A DNA stretch of 22,398 bases from an uncultured Clostridia bacterium (GCA_947169005.1 CAMVOG010000009.1:1-22398), one strand, 5' to 3'; positions 7,668 to 13,912 are shown, counted from the stretch's first letter. Numbers and translations: made by a program. The notes: generated by a model not told the origin, from the letters alone.

Positions 7668-7967
7668 ATGCCTGACAGACAGTTTATTCAAAATCTGGTT
7701 CGCATAGTCTCTCCCATCGCCGCAAGCTATGGGGTAGATAAGCTGTACCTGTTCGGCTCACGGGCTCGTGGGGATCAGCGTTCGGACAGTGATTACGATT
7801 TTTTAATTTCAAAGGGAGAAGTTCAAACCTTGTTTCTCCACGCTGCTCTGTGGCAGGCCCTGGAAGACGCCCTTCAAAGCTCGGTGGACTTGATCACAGA
7901 CAGCTCCGATGACCGGGAGCTCATTGAAAATGCGAGAAAGGATGGGATCCTGCTCTATGAACGATAG
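7668..7967 (+). CDS. mntA: MntA-like nucleotidyltransferase antitoxin
   Basis: This minimal nucleotidyltransferase of 99 residues carries the full GSX10DXD motif (Gly30-Ser31, Asp42, Asp44) and a third acidic residue, Asp74, in SSVDLI. In characterised HEPN-MNT systems such as the Shewanella MntA-HepT pair, the MNT protein neutralises the HEPN RNase by adding AMP to a tyrosine near its active site. The partner next door has that tyrosine. I chose ATG at 7668 over GTG at 7662 because AAGGAGG at 7653-7659 is 8 nt from the ATG but only 2 nt from the GTG. The gene overlaps hepT by 11 nt. Its sequence is visibly more AT-rich than the flanking genes, suggesting acquisition. Confidence 0.88.
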   Translation: MPDRQFIQNLVRIVSPIAASYGVDKLYLFGSRARGDQRSDSDYDFLISKGEVQTLFLHAALWQALEDALQSSVDLITDSSDDRELIENARKDGILLYER

Positions 7968-8319
7968 AGACGCGCGGATCGTGCGCAAGATTTTGGCATA
8001 TTGTGAACAAATCGAAGAAACCCACCGTTTTTTTCACGAGGATCAGGAGCAGTTTTTGGATGAGCGTTTCGGCTTTGTTTACAGAAATTCTGTTGCTATG
8101 CCGATCCTCCAGATCGGAGAACTGGCCAAACAGCTTTCCGCTGAATTTCGTGCCGAGAGCCGAGCGATCCCCTGGCGGGCCGTTGCGGGAATGCGGGATA
8201 TTTTTGCCCATCACTATGGCGCGGTTGACCCGCTTGAGCTTTGGAACAGCTCTCACGGGGACATTGCTGAAATGAAAAACACGCTTGAAAAATACCTTGC
8301 GGGAGGGGAGGAAAAATGA
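7957..8319 (+). CDS. hepT: HepT-like HEPN (DUF86) RNase toxin
   Basis: The 120-residue all-helical HEPN protein of the DUF86/HepT family contains RX4HXY exactly: Arg80, His85 and Tyr87 in MRDIFAHHYG. Arg and His form the RNase site in known HepT proteins, and the Tyr is the residue AMPylated by MntA. Thus both toxin and control residues are present, and the module looks functional. The start is ATG at 7957; longer upstream frames only re-read mntA. It overlaps mntA by 11 nt and the DUF1653 gene by 4 nt (ATGA), so the pair is embedded in a translated chain. Toxin activity is inferred from family knowledge. Confidence 0.87.
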   Translation: MNDRDARIVRKILAYCEQIEETHRFFHEDQEQFLDERFGFVYRNSVAMPILQIGELAKQLSAEFRAESRAIPWRAVAGMRDIFAHHYGAVDPLELWNSSHGDIAEMKNTLEKYLAGGEEK

Positions 8320-8594
8320 GCCGTGCATCCCTGTTTGCCCCCGGTGGAAGGGCAGTGCATTTCAAGCGCTTTCTTGCCTCTCCCGAGGCCCTGGAGCGGG
8401 AGCCGAATCTGTATCTTTATGAGATCGTGGGCGTGGCCGAGCATACGGAGACGGGCGAAAAGCTGATGGTCTACCGGCCCCTCTACGGGGAGGGCGGCCT
8501 CTACGCCCGCCCGCTGGCCATGTTCCTGTCCGAGGTGGACCGTGCAAAATACCCGGGCAGCAGGCAGCAGTATCGGTTTGAGCCCTATGAATAA
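8316..8594 (+). CDS. DUF1653 domain protein
   Basis: The 92-residue small cytoplasmic protein matches DUF1653: YEIVGVAEHTETGEKL at about residues 35-50, then VYRPLYGEGGLYARPLAMF, which is the family's invariant-looking core. The domain is short and widespread, often found alone or appended to other domains, with no established reaction. The ATG sits in the ATGA overlap with hepT and has a strong GGGAGG/GGAGG ribosome site inside the 3' end of hepT. The last 8 nt overlap the SDR gene. Base composition rises back to the local high GC within this gene, so the left boundary of the foreign-looking stretch is upstream of it. Confidence 0.8.
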   Translation: MSRASLFAPGGRAVHFKRFLASPEALEREPNLYLYEIVGVAEHTETGEKLMVYRPLYGEGGLYARPLAMFLSEVDRAKYPGSRQQYRFEPYE

Positions 8595-9378
8595 GGTCGT
8601 ATTGCTTACGGGCGGCACCTCCGGCATCGGCCTCGCCACGGTGCGGGCCCTCCTGGACCTGGGCTGCACCGTCTATGAGCTGAGCCGCCGCCCGGAGGGG
8701 CCCGCCGGGGCCGTCCATATCCAGGGCAGCGTAACGGACGAGGCCGCCGTCGCCGCCGCCGTGGAGCGCATCGTTTCCGAGGCCGGGCGGCTGGACGCCG
8801 TTGTGAACAACGCGGGCTTCGGCATCTCCGGGGCCATCGAGTTCAGCACAGCGGAGGAGGCCAGGCGCCTCTTCGACGTGGATTTCTTCGGCATGGTGAA
8901 CGTGAACCGGGCCGTCATCCCCGTCCTGCGCAGGCAGGGGGCGGGCCGCATCGTGAACATCAGCTCCGTGGCGGCTCCCGTGGCGATCCCCTTCCAGGCC
9001 TACTACTCCGCGGCGAAATCCGCCGTCAGCAGCTATTCCCTCGCCCTGGCCAACGAGCTGCGGCCCTACGGCGTCACGGTCTGCGCCGTCATGCCCGGGG
9101 ATATCCGCACGGGCTTCACCGCCGCCCGGGAGAAGAACCGCGCGGGGGATGAGGAATACGGCGGGCGCATCGCCCGCTCCGTGGCCGTGATGGAGCACGA
9201 CGAGCAAAACGGCATGGACCCCGCCGTGGCGGGCCGCTTCATTGCCCGCGTCGCCACCAGGCGGGGCTGCAAGCCCCTGGTCGCCATCGGGCTCAAATAC
9301 AAATTCTTCTGCGTTCTTATCCGCCTGCTCCCCGTCCGCCTCTCCACCTGGATCGTGGGGCTGATCTACGCGAAGTAG
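8587..9378 (+). CDS. Short-chain dehydrogenase/reductase (SDR family)
   Basis: The 263-residue protein is a classical SDR using NAD(P)H: TGGTSGIG at 8-15 binds the dinucleotide, NNAG at 74-77 stabilises the fold, and the catalytic Ser127, Tyr140 and Lys144 are in standard spacing (YX3K). LSRR at 32-35 after the second strand suggests NADP(H) preference. The hydrophobic C-terminal 30 residues could associate with membrane. The substrate cannot be read; similar proteins are often called oxidoreductases or 3-oxoacyl reductase-like. I chose ATG at 8587 because the Rossmann motif begins there and longer starts re-read the DUF1653 gene. It overlaps that gene by 8 nt and ends the chain begun by mntA. 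Confidence 0.88.
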   Translation: MNKVVLLTGGTSGIGLATVRALLDLGCTVYELSRRPEGPAGAVHIQGSVTDEAAVAAAVERIVSEAGRLDAVVNNAGFGISGAIEFSTAEEARRLFDVDFFGMVNVNRAVIPVLRRQGAGRIVNISSVAAPVAIPFQAYYSAAKSAVSSYSLALANELRPYGVTVCAVMPGDIRTGFTAAREKNRAGDEEYGGRIARSVAVMEHDEQNGMDPAVAGRFIARVATRRGCKPLVAIGLKYKFFCVLIRLLPVRLSTWIVGLIYAK

Positions 9379-9436
9379 GGCGCAGCCGTTTTCCACTCTC
9401 CGTTGAGTTCCGGGGGAAATCTCCCCGACCCGGTTA

Positions 9437-9465
9437 TTGACCCTTCCGTTTTCCTCGGGTATGAT
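9437..9465 (+). promoter_or_regulatory. Promoter of the XRE-PurM-like gene
   Basis: TTGACC at 9437-9442 and TATGAT at 9460-9465 are spaced by 17 nt, each one base from consensus. The predicted start near 9472 gives a leader of about 26 nt, with AAGGAGG at 9483-9489 placed 8 nt before the ATG. The gene therefore appears to be its own transcription unit. Confidence 0.7.
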
Positions 9466-9497
9466 GAAGCCATCCGATATGCAAGGAGGAGACGATC

Positions 9498-10745
9498 ATG
9501 CTCGACGGGCAAAGGATCGGCGCTTTTATCGCGGAGAAGCGCCGGGAGCTGGGCCTGACCCAGCAGGAAATGGCGGAGCGCCTGTCCATTTCCTATCAGG
9601 CGGTTTCCAAGTGGGAAAACGGCGCGATACCGGGCGTGGAGCTGCTGCTTTCCGTTGCGCGGCTTTTTCACATCACGGTGGACGAGCTGCTTTCCGGGCG
9701 GGAAAACGAGGCGGAGGCCCTTTCCTACAGCCGCTCCGGTGTGGATATCGCTTACACCGACGCGCTGAAGCGGGAAATGGCGGGCTTTCTGCGCACGGAG
9801 GACCCCCGGGTGCTGAACGGGCTCGGCCCCTTCGCCTCCCTGTATGACCTGTCCTTTCCCGACATTCCCGATCCCGTCCTGGTCCTCAAGGCGGAGGAGC
9901 CGGGCTCCAAGCAGAAGCTGGCCATGGAGTACGGCTATGCGGAATCCGTCTGCCACGACATGATCAACCACCTGGTCAACGATATCGCCGTCATGGGAGC
10001 CCGGCCTCTGGCCGTGCTGGATACGATCGTCTGCGGCAGCGCGGAAAAGGAGACCATCCGGGCCCTGGTCAAGGGGATCGCGGAGGCCTGCCGGGAAAAC
10101 GAATGCTCCCTGGTGGGCGGCGAGACCTCCGTACAGCCCCAGGTGGTGGAAAAAGGGGTCTATGTGCTGACCTCCAGCATTGCGGGCGTCGTTTCCCGCA
10201 GCGCCGTCCTGGACGGGAGCCGCGTGCGGGCCGGGGACAGGGTGCTGGCCGTGGCCTCCAACGGGCTGCATACCAACGGCTACAGCCTTGTGCGCCTCCT
10301 GATGGAGCGCTTTCCCTCCGTCAGGTCCGAGCGAATCGAGGGCGTGCCCTTTATCGAGGCTGTCATGCGGCCGCATCTGCCCTATTATAAGGCGATCAAG
10401 CCGCTCCTGTCCCTCGGCGGCCTTCACGCCATGGCCCACATTACCGGCGGGGGCATCGCGGGCAACCTCTGCCGCGTGATCCCGGAGGGGCTTTCGGCGC
10501 GCGTTGACCTTGCCCGCCTGCGGACCCTGCCGCTGTTCTGCCTGCTCCGGGCCGTGGGCCATATCCACGAAAGCGAGATGCTCAGCACCTTCAACTGCGG
10601 CGTCGGCCTCTGCGTCGTGGTCTCCCCGGAGGACGCCGCGGAGGTGATCCGGCGGGTGTCGCCGCTCTATGACTGCTATGAGCTCGGGAGCGTCCGCGAG
10701 GGCGAAAGCCGGGTGGTCTTTGAAAATCACATCGCCTGGGAGTAA
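9498..10745 (+). CDS. XRE helix-turn-helix regulator fused to a PurM-like domain
   Basis: Residues about 6-62 form an XRE/Cro-type helix-turn-helix (LTQQEMAERLSISYQAVSKWE). Residues about 78-410 follow the AIR synthase (PurM) order: SGVDI near 80, NGLGPFASLYDL near 107, NDIAVMGARPL at 161-171, GGET at 207-210, SNGLHTNGYSLVR at 254-266, HITGGG at 314-319 and FNCGVG at 365-370. PurM itself is about 345 residues and has no DNA-binding domain. The PurM loop normally reading GTDGVGTKLKLA aligns without gaps to KAEEPGSKQKLA at 131-142, so the metal/ATP loop is altered. I infer a regulator that senses a purine or other ligand, or uses the fold for dimerisation. It is monocistronic, with its own promoter and terminator. 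No purine genes are adjacent. Confidence 0.85.
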   Translation: MLDGQRIGAFIAEKRRELGLTQQEMAERLSISYQAVSKWENGAIPGVELLLSVARLFHITVDELLSGRENEAEALSYSRSGVDIAYTDALKREMAGFLRTEDPRVLNGLGPFASLYDLSFPDIPDPVLVLKAEEPGSKQKLAMEYGYAESVCHDMINHLVNDIAVMGARPLAVLDTIVCGSAEKETIRALVKGIAEACRENECSLVGGETSVQPQVVEKGVYVLTSSIAGVVSRSAVLDGSRVRAGDRVLAVASNGLHTNGYSLVRLLMERFPSVRSERIEGVPFIEAVMRPHLPYYKAIKPLLSLGGLHAMAHITGGGIAGNLCRVIPEGLSARVDLARLRTLPLFCLLRAVGHIHESEMLSTFNCGVGLCVVVSPEDAAEVIRRVSPLYDCYELGSVREGESRVVFENHIAWE

Positions 10746-10755
10746 CAGGCCGCAA

Positions 10756-10806
10756 GCAAGCCAGGGACGGGCCCGCATGGGTCCGTCCCCGGTGATTTTT
10801 CTATCT
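10756..10806. repeat. 51-bp direct repeat, copy 1
   Basis: This copy matches 11459-11509 over 51 bp with three differences, at offset 703. It contains the terminator hairpin and T-tract. The two copies flank the brnTA cassette on either side. Confidence 0.9.
10761..10800 (+). terminator. Terminator of the XRE-PurM-like gene
   Basis: GGGACGGGCCC (10764-10774) pairs with GGGTCCGTCCC (10779-10789) around a GCAT loop, with one G-U pair. Two outer C-G pairs follow after an A-C mismatch. TTTTT at 10796-10800 completes a rho-independent terminator 19 nt past the stop of the plus-strand gene. Confidence 0.85.
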
Positions 10807-10813
10807 CTGCTGT

Positions 10814-11137
10814 TTACAAACTTTTGGCAACCATTTGTGGATCGTTGATCGCATTGTCAAGCAGGCGGCTCAGAAAACCGGTGTAGCCTTTACCGACTGC
10901 GCGGGCCTTTTCCAGCGTGTCCGGTGAAACACGAAGGGCCACAACGGGCTTCACGCGCTGACTGCGGCGGCTTCTCGCTATCGCAGCCATTTCCGCGTAT
11001 TGCTCCGGGGTCAGCTCCGGAGCGCTTTCATCCGGGATAACCGGACGGGCGGAAGCCGACTCGATCTCCCGGATCTGTTCCTCCGTGGGCTGCTGGCCCG
11101 TATAAATCACCGTGCGAATCAGTTTTTCATTCTCCAT
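10814..11137 (-). CDS. brnA: BrnA-like ribbon-helix-helix antitoxin
   Basis: The 107-residue protein has an acidic, flexible first half (QPTEEQIREIESA, then LTPEQYAEMAAIARSR) and a C-terminal ribbon-helix-helix domain. The strand VVALRV at 65-70 is followed by two helices, SPDTLEKARAVG and YTGFLSRLLDNAI. This is the BrnA layout: the N-terminal part wraps the BrnT toxin and the RHH domain binds the operon operator. It overlaps brnT by 11 nt in the usual toxin-first order. The stop codon is within the left inverted repeat of the cassette. Autorepression is expected, and three AAAAGTA half-sites in the promoter are plausible operators. Confidence 0.88.
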   Translation of the reverse strand: MENEKLIRTVIYTGQQPTEEQIREIESASARPVIPDESAPELTPEQYAEMAAIARSRRSQRVKPVVALRVSPDTLEKARAVGKGYTGFLSRLLDNAINDPQMVAKSL

Positions 11138-11414
11138 AATAAATCTTCCTCTCAGTTGCCGTCGCCATACGGGCAGAGATCAGGCGTGCCGCCTCGCCCC
11201 GCATCGTATAGACAACATACAATATTCCCTGAACACAGCCAAGCACCACATAGCGGTCCTCGTCAAGACTGTGCAGCTTGTCATAGTATTCTATCCGCTC
11301 CTCATCGGCAAATACCAAGGCAGCAGTCTCAAAACTAATTCCGTGTTTTCGGATATTGATCTTATTCTTATTATCGTCCCATTCGACGAGAGTTTCACCA
11401 ATGCTTTTCTTCAT
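11127..11414 (-). CDS. brnT: BrnT-like ribonuclease toxin
   Basis: The 95-residue protein matches BrnT, a RelE-fold RNase: VEWDDNKNKINIRKHGISFE at the start, then LHSLDEDRYVVLG, YTMRGEAARLISAR and TATERKIYY. The conserved EWDxNKN, KHGxSF, RYxxxG, ISAR and ERxxY elements are all present, so the toxin looks intact. The ATG at 11414 has no Shine-Dalgarno sequence and is only 6 nt downstream of the -10 box, implying a leaderless mRNA. An alternative in-frame start upstream is unlikely because it would re-read the promoter. It overlaps brnA by 11 nt. Confidence 0.9.
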   Translation of the reverse strand: MKKSIGETLVEWDDNKNKINIRKHGISFETAALVFADEERIEYYDKLHSLDEDRYVVLGCVQGILYVVYTMRGEAARLISARMATATERKIYYGE

Positions 11415-11417
11415 ACG

Positions 11418-11449
11418 AAAAGTATAACAAAAAGTATTACTTTTGTCAA
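11418..11449 (-). promoter_or_regulatory. brnTA promoter and probable BrnA operator
   Basis: On the minus strand a perfect TTGACA (plus 11444-11449) and TATACT (plus 11421-11426) are 17 nt apart. The spacer is filled by a perfect 7-bp inverted repeat, AAAAGTA at 11430-11436 and TACTTTT at 11438-11444. A third AAAAGTA at 11418-11424 overlaps the -10 box, 12 bp from the second. Binding of the ribbon-helix-helix antitoxin here would block polymerase. The start codon follows the -10 by 6 nt. Confidence 0.75.
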
Positions 11450-11458
11450 GTGTAAACA

Positions 11459-11509
11459 GCAAACCGGGGACGGGCCCGCATGGGTCCGTCCCCGGTGGTT
11501 TTTCTATCT
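11459..11509. repeat. 51-bp direct repeat, copy 2
   Basis: Second copy of the 10756-10806 repeat, abutting the stop codon of the thioesterase gene (11510-11512) and overlapping the right inverted repeat of the brnTA cassette by 2 nt. Its hairpin is more perfect than in copy 1. Confidence 0.9.
11464..11503 (+). terminator. Orphan terminator hairpin
   Basis: CCGGGGACGGGCCC (11464-11477) and GGGTCCGTCCCCGG (11482-11495) form a 14-bp stem with one G-U pair around GCAT, followed by TTTTT at 11499-11503. It points along the plus strand, but no plus-strand gene ends before it, so it looks like a duplicated copy of the terminator at 10761-10800. Confidence 0.75.
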
Positions 11510-11920
11510 TTACTCCTCCACCTGGGCCGCCAGCTTCTCCCATACCTCCGGGAAGCTGCGTTTCATGTTCACGGGGCGTCCGTCGGGGCCCGTGAAGCAA
11601 TGCTCGCTCTTTCCCTCGGCACAGAGGCGGCCGTCCGCGCCCCGCAGCTCGTAGCCCAGGCGGAGGCGCACGCCCCGGAACTCCGTCACCTTCACCGTGA
11701 CCGTCACCGTCTCCGGGAAGCGGGCGGGGGAGCGGTAGCGGCATTCCAGGCTCACCACCGGGGAAACGACGCCCTCCCGCTCCAGGCTGTCCAGGGGGCA
11801 GCCCAGCTGCTCCAGATAGTCCACCCGGGCCTCCTCCATCCAGCGCACGTAGTTGGAGTGGTGCACGATGGCCATCTGGTCCGTTTCGTAATATTGTACC
11901 TTATGCTTATAGGCTTCCAT
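11510..11920 (-). CDS. Hotdog-fold acyl-CoA thioesterase (YbgC/FadM-like)
   Basis: The 136-residue protein has the length and signature of the YbgC/4-hydroxybenzoyl-CoA thioesterase family. YYETDQMAIVHHSNYVRW at residues 10-27 contains the Asp (14) and the HxxNY element typical of the active site, and MEEARVDYLEQLG continues the long hotdog helix. CRYRSPARFPETV and GRLCAEGKSEHCFTG are the later strands. It would hydrolyse a short or medium acyl-CoA in the cytosol; the substrate is not readable. I chose ATG at 11920, because the conserved part starts within 10 residues and GAGGTG lies upstream. It is the third gene of the M28-HD-thioesterase operon, 8 nt after the HD gene. Confidence 0.88.
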   Translation of the reverse strand: MEAYKHKVQYYETDQMAIVHHSNYVRWMEEARVDYLEQLGCPLDSLEREGVVSPVVSLECRYRSPARFPETVTVTVKVTEFRGVRLRLGYELRGADGRLCAEGKSEHCFTGPDGRPVNMKRSFPEVWEKLAAQVEE

Positions 11921-11928
11921 GGGACACC

Positions 11929-12600
11929 TCACATCAAGAGCTGGCCGTTGATGCGCAGGCGGAAGGCGAGCCCCAGGGTCTCCGCTGCCCTCCGGCACAG
12001 GCGCATACGGTCCAGGAAGATTTCAAAATAATCGCTCACGCCGCTGAGGGCGGTGTCAATGCGCAGCTCCAGGCAGATGCTGTTCGCCGCCCGGTCGATG
12101 GCGAGCTCCGTGTCCGTCACGGAGAAATTCACCCGGTCGTGGATATCGTACTCATGGGGGTCCGGCTCCTGGACGCGGTTGCGGCGCACGTCGGACTTGT
12201 CCGCCAGGATCAGCGCCGCGCTCATGGGGCCGATGGGGACGCCGTGGCCCTCGTCGTGGTTGCCGATGGCGGCGATCACGGGGGCAACGTCCTCGGCGGC
12301 AAAGCCCAGGCGGTTCATGATCTGAAAGGCCATCAGCGCCCCGGACTGGCTGTGGTCCGCCCGGTTGATGACGTTGCCGATGTCGTGGAGCCAGGCCGCC
12401 GCCAGCGCCAGATCCACCGTGTGCCCGTCATAGCCCAGGGTCTCCAGGATATAGGCGGTGCGGGCGGCGACGATGCCCACGTGGGCAAAGCTGTGCTCCG
12501 TATAATGCAGGGCCTTCATGACCACGTTCTGCTCCCGGATGTACACCTCCACGTCGTGGTCCGCCCGCACCTTCTCAAAGAGGGGGTAGCGCTCCTTCAT
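11929..12600 (-). CDS. HD-domain phosphohydrolase
   Basis: The 223-residue protein contains an HD metal-binding domain: His40 in SFAHVG, His72-Asp73 in AAWLHDIGN, the downstream pair in IGNHDEGHG, and Asp in LILADKSDV. These match phosphohydrolases that act on phosphoester or nucleotide substrates with divalent metals. The C-terminal 80 residues (VNFSVTDTELAID... to RLRINGQLL) look like a small mixed alpha/beta domain seen in some clostridial HD proteins; its role is unknown. No signal peptide is present. The ATG at 12600 is 1 nt after the peptidase stop with AAGGAG inside the peptidase end, so translation is coupled. The natural substrate cannot be assigned. Confidence 0.88.
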   Translation of the reverse strand: MKERYPLFEKVRADHDVEVYIREQNVVMKALHYTEHSFAHVGIVAARTAYILETLGYDGHTVDLALAAAWLHDIGNVINRADHSQSGALMAFQIMNRLGFAAEDVAPVIAAIGNHDEGHGVPIGPMSAALILADKSDVRRNRVQEPDPHEYDIHDRVNFSVTDTELAIDRAANSICLELRIDTALSGVSDYFEIFLDRMRLCRRAAETLGLAFRLRINGQLLM

Positions 12601-12601
12601 C

Positions 12602-13828
12602 TCAGTTCTCCTTGCGCTTGCGGTTCAGATATTCGTCCAGCTGGCCCTTCACCTTCTCGGGGATCTCCCGCTTCACGGGGCAGGGGGCCGCGTCCGCCAT
12701 GCGGCGGGTGAACTCCGCGATGAAGGCCCCGTCCTTCTGCAGCTGCTCGGCGCTCAGCACCGCCGCCGTGTCGTAGCGGTTGTGGATCGTGGCCTGGCTC
12801 TGGGGGGCCAGCCGCGCGAAGGAGAGGGCGGGCACGCCCTTGTCCGCGAAGGGGGTGGAGTCGCTGGAATAGACCCCCTGCCAGACCTTCACGGGCCAGC
12901 CCAGCTCCCCGGAGAGGTAGCGGATATAGCTCACCAGCCCATCCTCGGCGGTGCAGCAGGCGGCGAAGGGGCCCATGACGGAGCCGATCATATCCAGGTT
13001 GACGTTCAGCGCCGCCTTGTCCAGCTCCGCCTCATGGTCCCGCACCCAGGCCTTGGAGCCCAGAAGCCCCCGCTCCTCGCTGCCGCAGAAGATGAAGCGC
13101 AGGCCGTAGCGGTGCTTCGTCCCCCGCAGGGCCTCCAGCGTTTCCAGCAGGCCGATGCAGCCCGTCATATTGTCGTAAAGGCCGCGGGAGAGGGGCGTGG
13201 AGTCATAGTGGGCCGTGAGGACGAGCCATTCCTCCGTCTCGCCGGGCAGCTCCGCCACCACGTTGTGGCTCTCGCCCGCATACTCCTCCTGCTCCACGGT
13301 GATGCGGACGGTCTTCACACCGTCCTTCACCAGGCGGAAGGCTTCCTTGGCGTTGATGTTCACGCCCAGGGTCTTCTTCCCCTCGGAAACGTAGGGCCGC
13401 AGCTCCTTGAAGTCGATGTCGCTGTCGGCGTAGCGCACGTTCCCGTCGTAGGTGATGAAGCCCAGGGCCCCGTATTTCAGCAGGTCCTGGTAGAGAAAAT
13501 AGCTCACGCCGGAGTCCAGCAGCACGATCTTGCCCTTCACCCCGGCCAGGGCCGCGGGCTCCGTGTTGGGCAGGTAGCAGAGGGGGGCCTCCACCGTGCC
13601 GCTGCCGCAGAGCTTGTAGCCCTTGCAGGGCACCTCGCGCCCGTCCGCCGTCAGCGAGGCGGCGCTGACGTTGGCCAGCTCCACGGGGAAGCTCTCAAGC
13701 CACGCTTTGGCCCCCAGCTCCTCGCAGGCGGCCCGCAGCCGCTCCGCCGCCGCCAGCTCCTCCGCCGTCCCGCTCACCCGTGGGTGGTCCATCTCCTTCA
13801 AAAGCTGTCTGATCTGTCTTTGATTCAT
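12602..13828 (-). CDS. M28 family metallopeptidase with PA-like insert
   Basis: The 408-residue protein has the di-zinc aminopeptidase ligands of family M28 in order: His207 in AHYDST, Asp219 in LYDNMTG, the Glu251-Glu252 pair in GSEERGLLG, Asp279 in NLDMIGS and His349 in IHNRYDT. Between about residues 85 and 185 lies an inserted domain (GKIVLLDSG, GALGFITYDGN) resembling a protease-associated (PA) domain. There is no signal peptide or membrane segment, so a cytosolic aminopeptidase or dipeptidase is likely. I chose ATG at 13828 over an in-frame ATG 11 codons upstream, because AGGAGAAGG sits directly before it. It is the first gene of an operon with the HD and thioesterase genes. Confidence 0.9.
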   Translation of the reverse strand: MNQRQIRQLLKEMDHPRVSGTAEELAAAERLRAACEELGAKAWLESFPVELANVSAASLTADGREVPCKGYKLCGSGTVEAPLCYLPNTEPAALAGVKGKIVLLDSGVSYFLYQDLLKYGALGFITYDGNVRYADSDIDFKELRPYVSEGKKTLGVNINAKEAFRLVKDGVKTVRITVEQEEYAGESHNVVAELPGETEEWLVLTAHYDSTPLSRGLYDNMTGCIGLLETLEALRGTKHRYGLRFIFCGSEERGLLGSKAWVRDHEAELDKAALNVNLDMIGSVMGPFAACCTAEDGLVSYIRYLSGELGWPVKVWQGVYSSDSTPFADKGVPALSFARLAPQSQATIHNRYDTAAVLSAEQLQKDGAFIAEFTRRMADAAPCPVKREIPEKVKGQLDEYLNRKRKEN

Positions 13829-13912
13829 GGTCCTTCTCCTTTTGGTGTCGCATACTCGCATATGACTATCTTACAATTTACCGCATAACCGGGCAGATTG
13901 CAGGCATTCGCC

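Larger units (their letters stand above)
10809..11460 (-). mobile_element. brnTA cassette bounded by 10-bp inverted repeats
   Basis: GCTGTTTACA at 10809-10818 and its exact reverse complement TGTAAACAGC at 11451-11460 enclose only brnT, brnA and their promoter. The brnA stop codon lies inside the left repeat, and the -35 box is 1 nt from the right one. 51-bp direct repeats lie immediately outside. The unit carries no transposase, and its AT-rich start contrasts with neighbours. A non-autonomous mobile cassette is an inference from this geometry; a segmental duplication with later insertion is another reading. Confidence 0.5.

Noticed and set aside
5757..7691. Minus-strand open frame (644 codons) opposite ygiQ
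   Set aside because: It mirrors ygiQ, whose radical SAM cysteines are unmistakable. The antisense product shows no domain and low-complexity composition.
9498..10745. Ordinary purM gene
   Set aside because: The added DNA-binding domain and altered ATP/metal loop, plus no purine genes nearby, make a regular cyclo-ligase unlikely.
9366..10778. Minus-strand open frame opposite the XRE-PurM gene
   Set aside because: No family motif and no independent promoter or ribosome site; the plus strand has a promoter, a good ribosome site and a terminator.
11444..11744. Longer start for brnT extending to 11744
   Set aside because: The extension would translate the brnTA promoter, the terminator hairpin and part of the antisense strand of the thioesterase gene.
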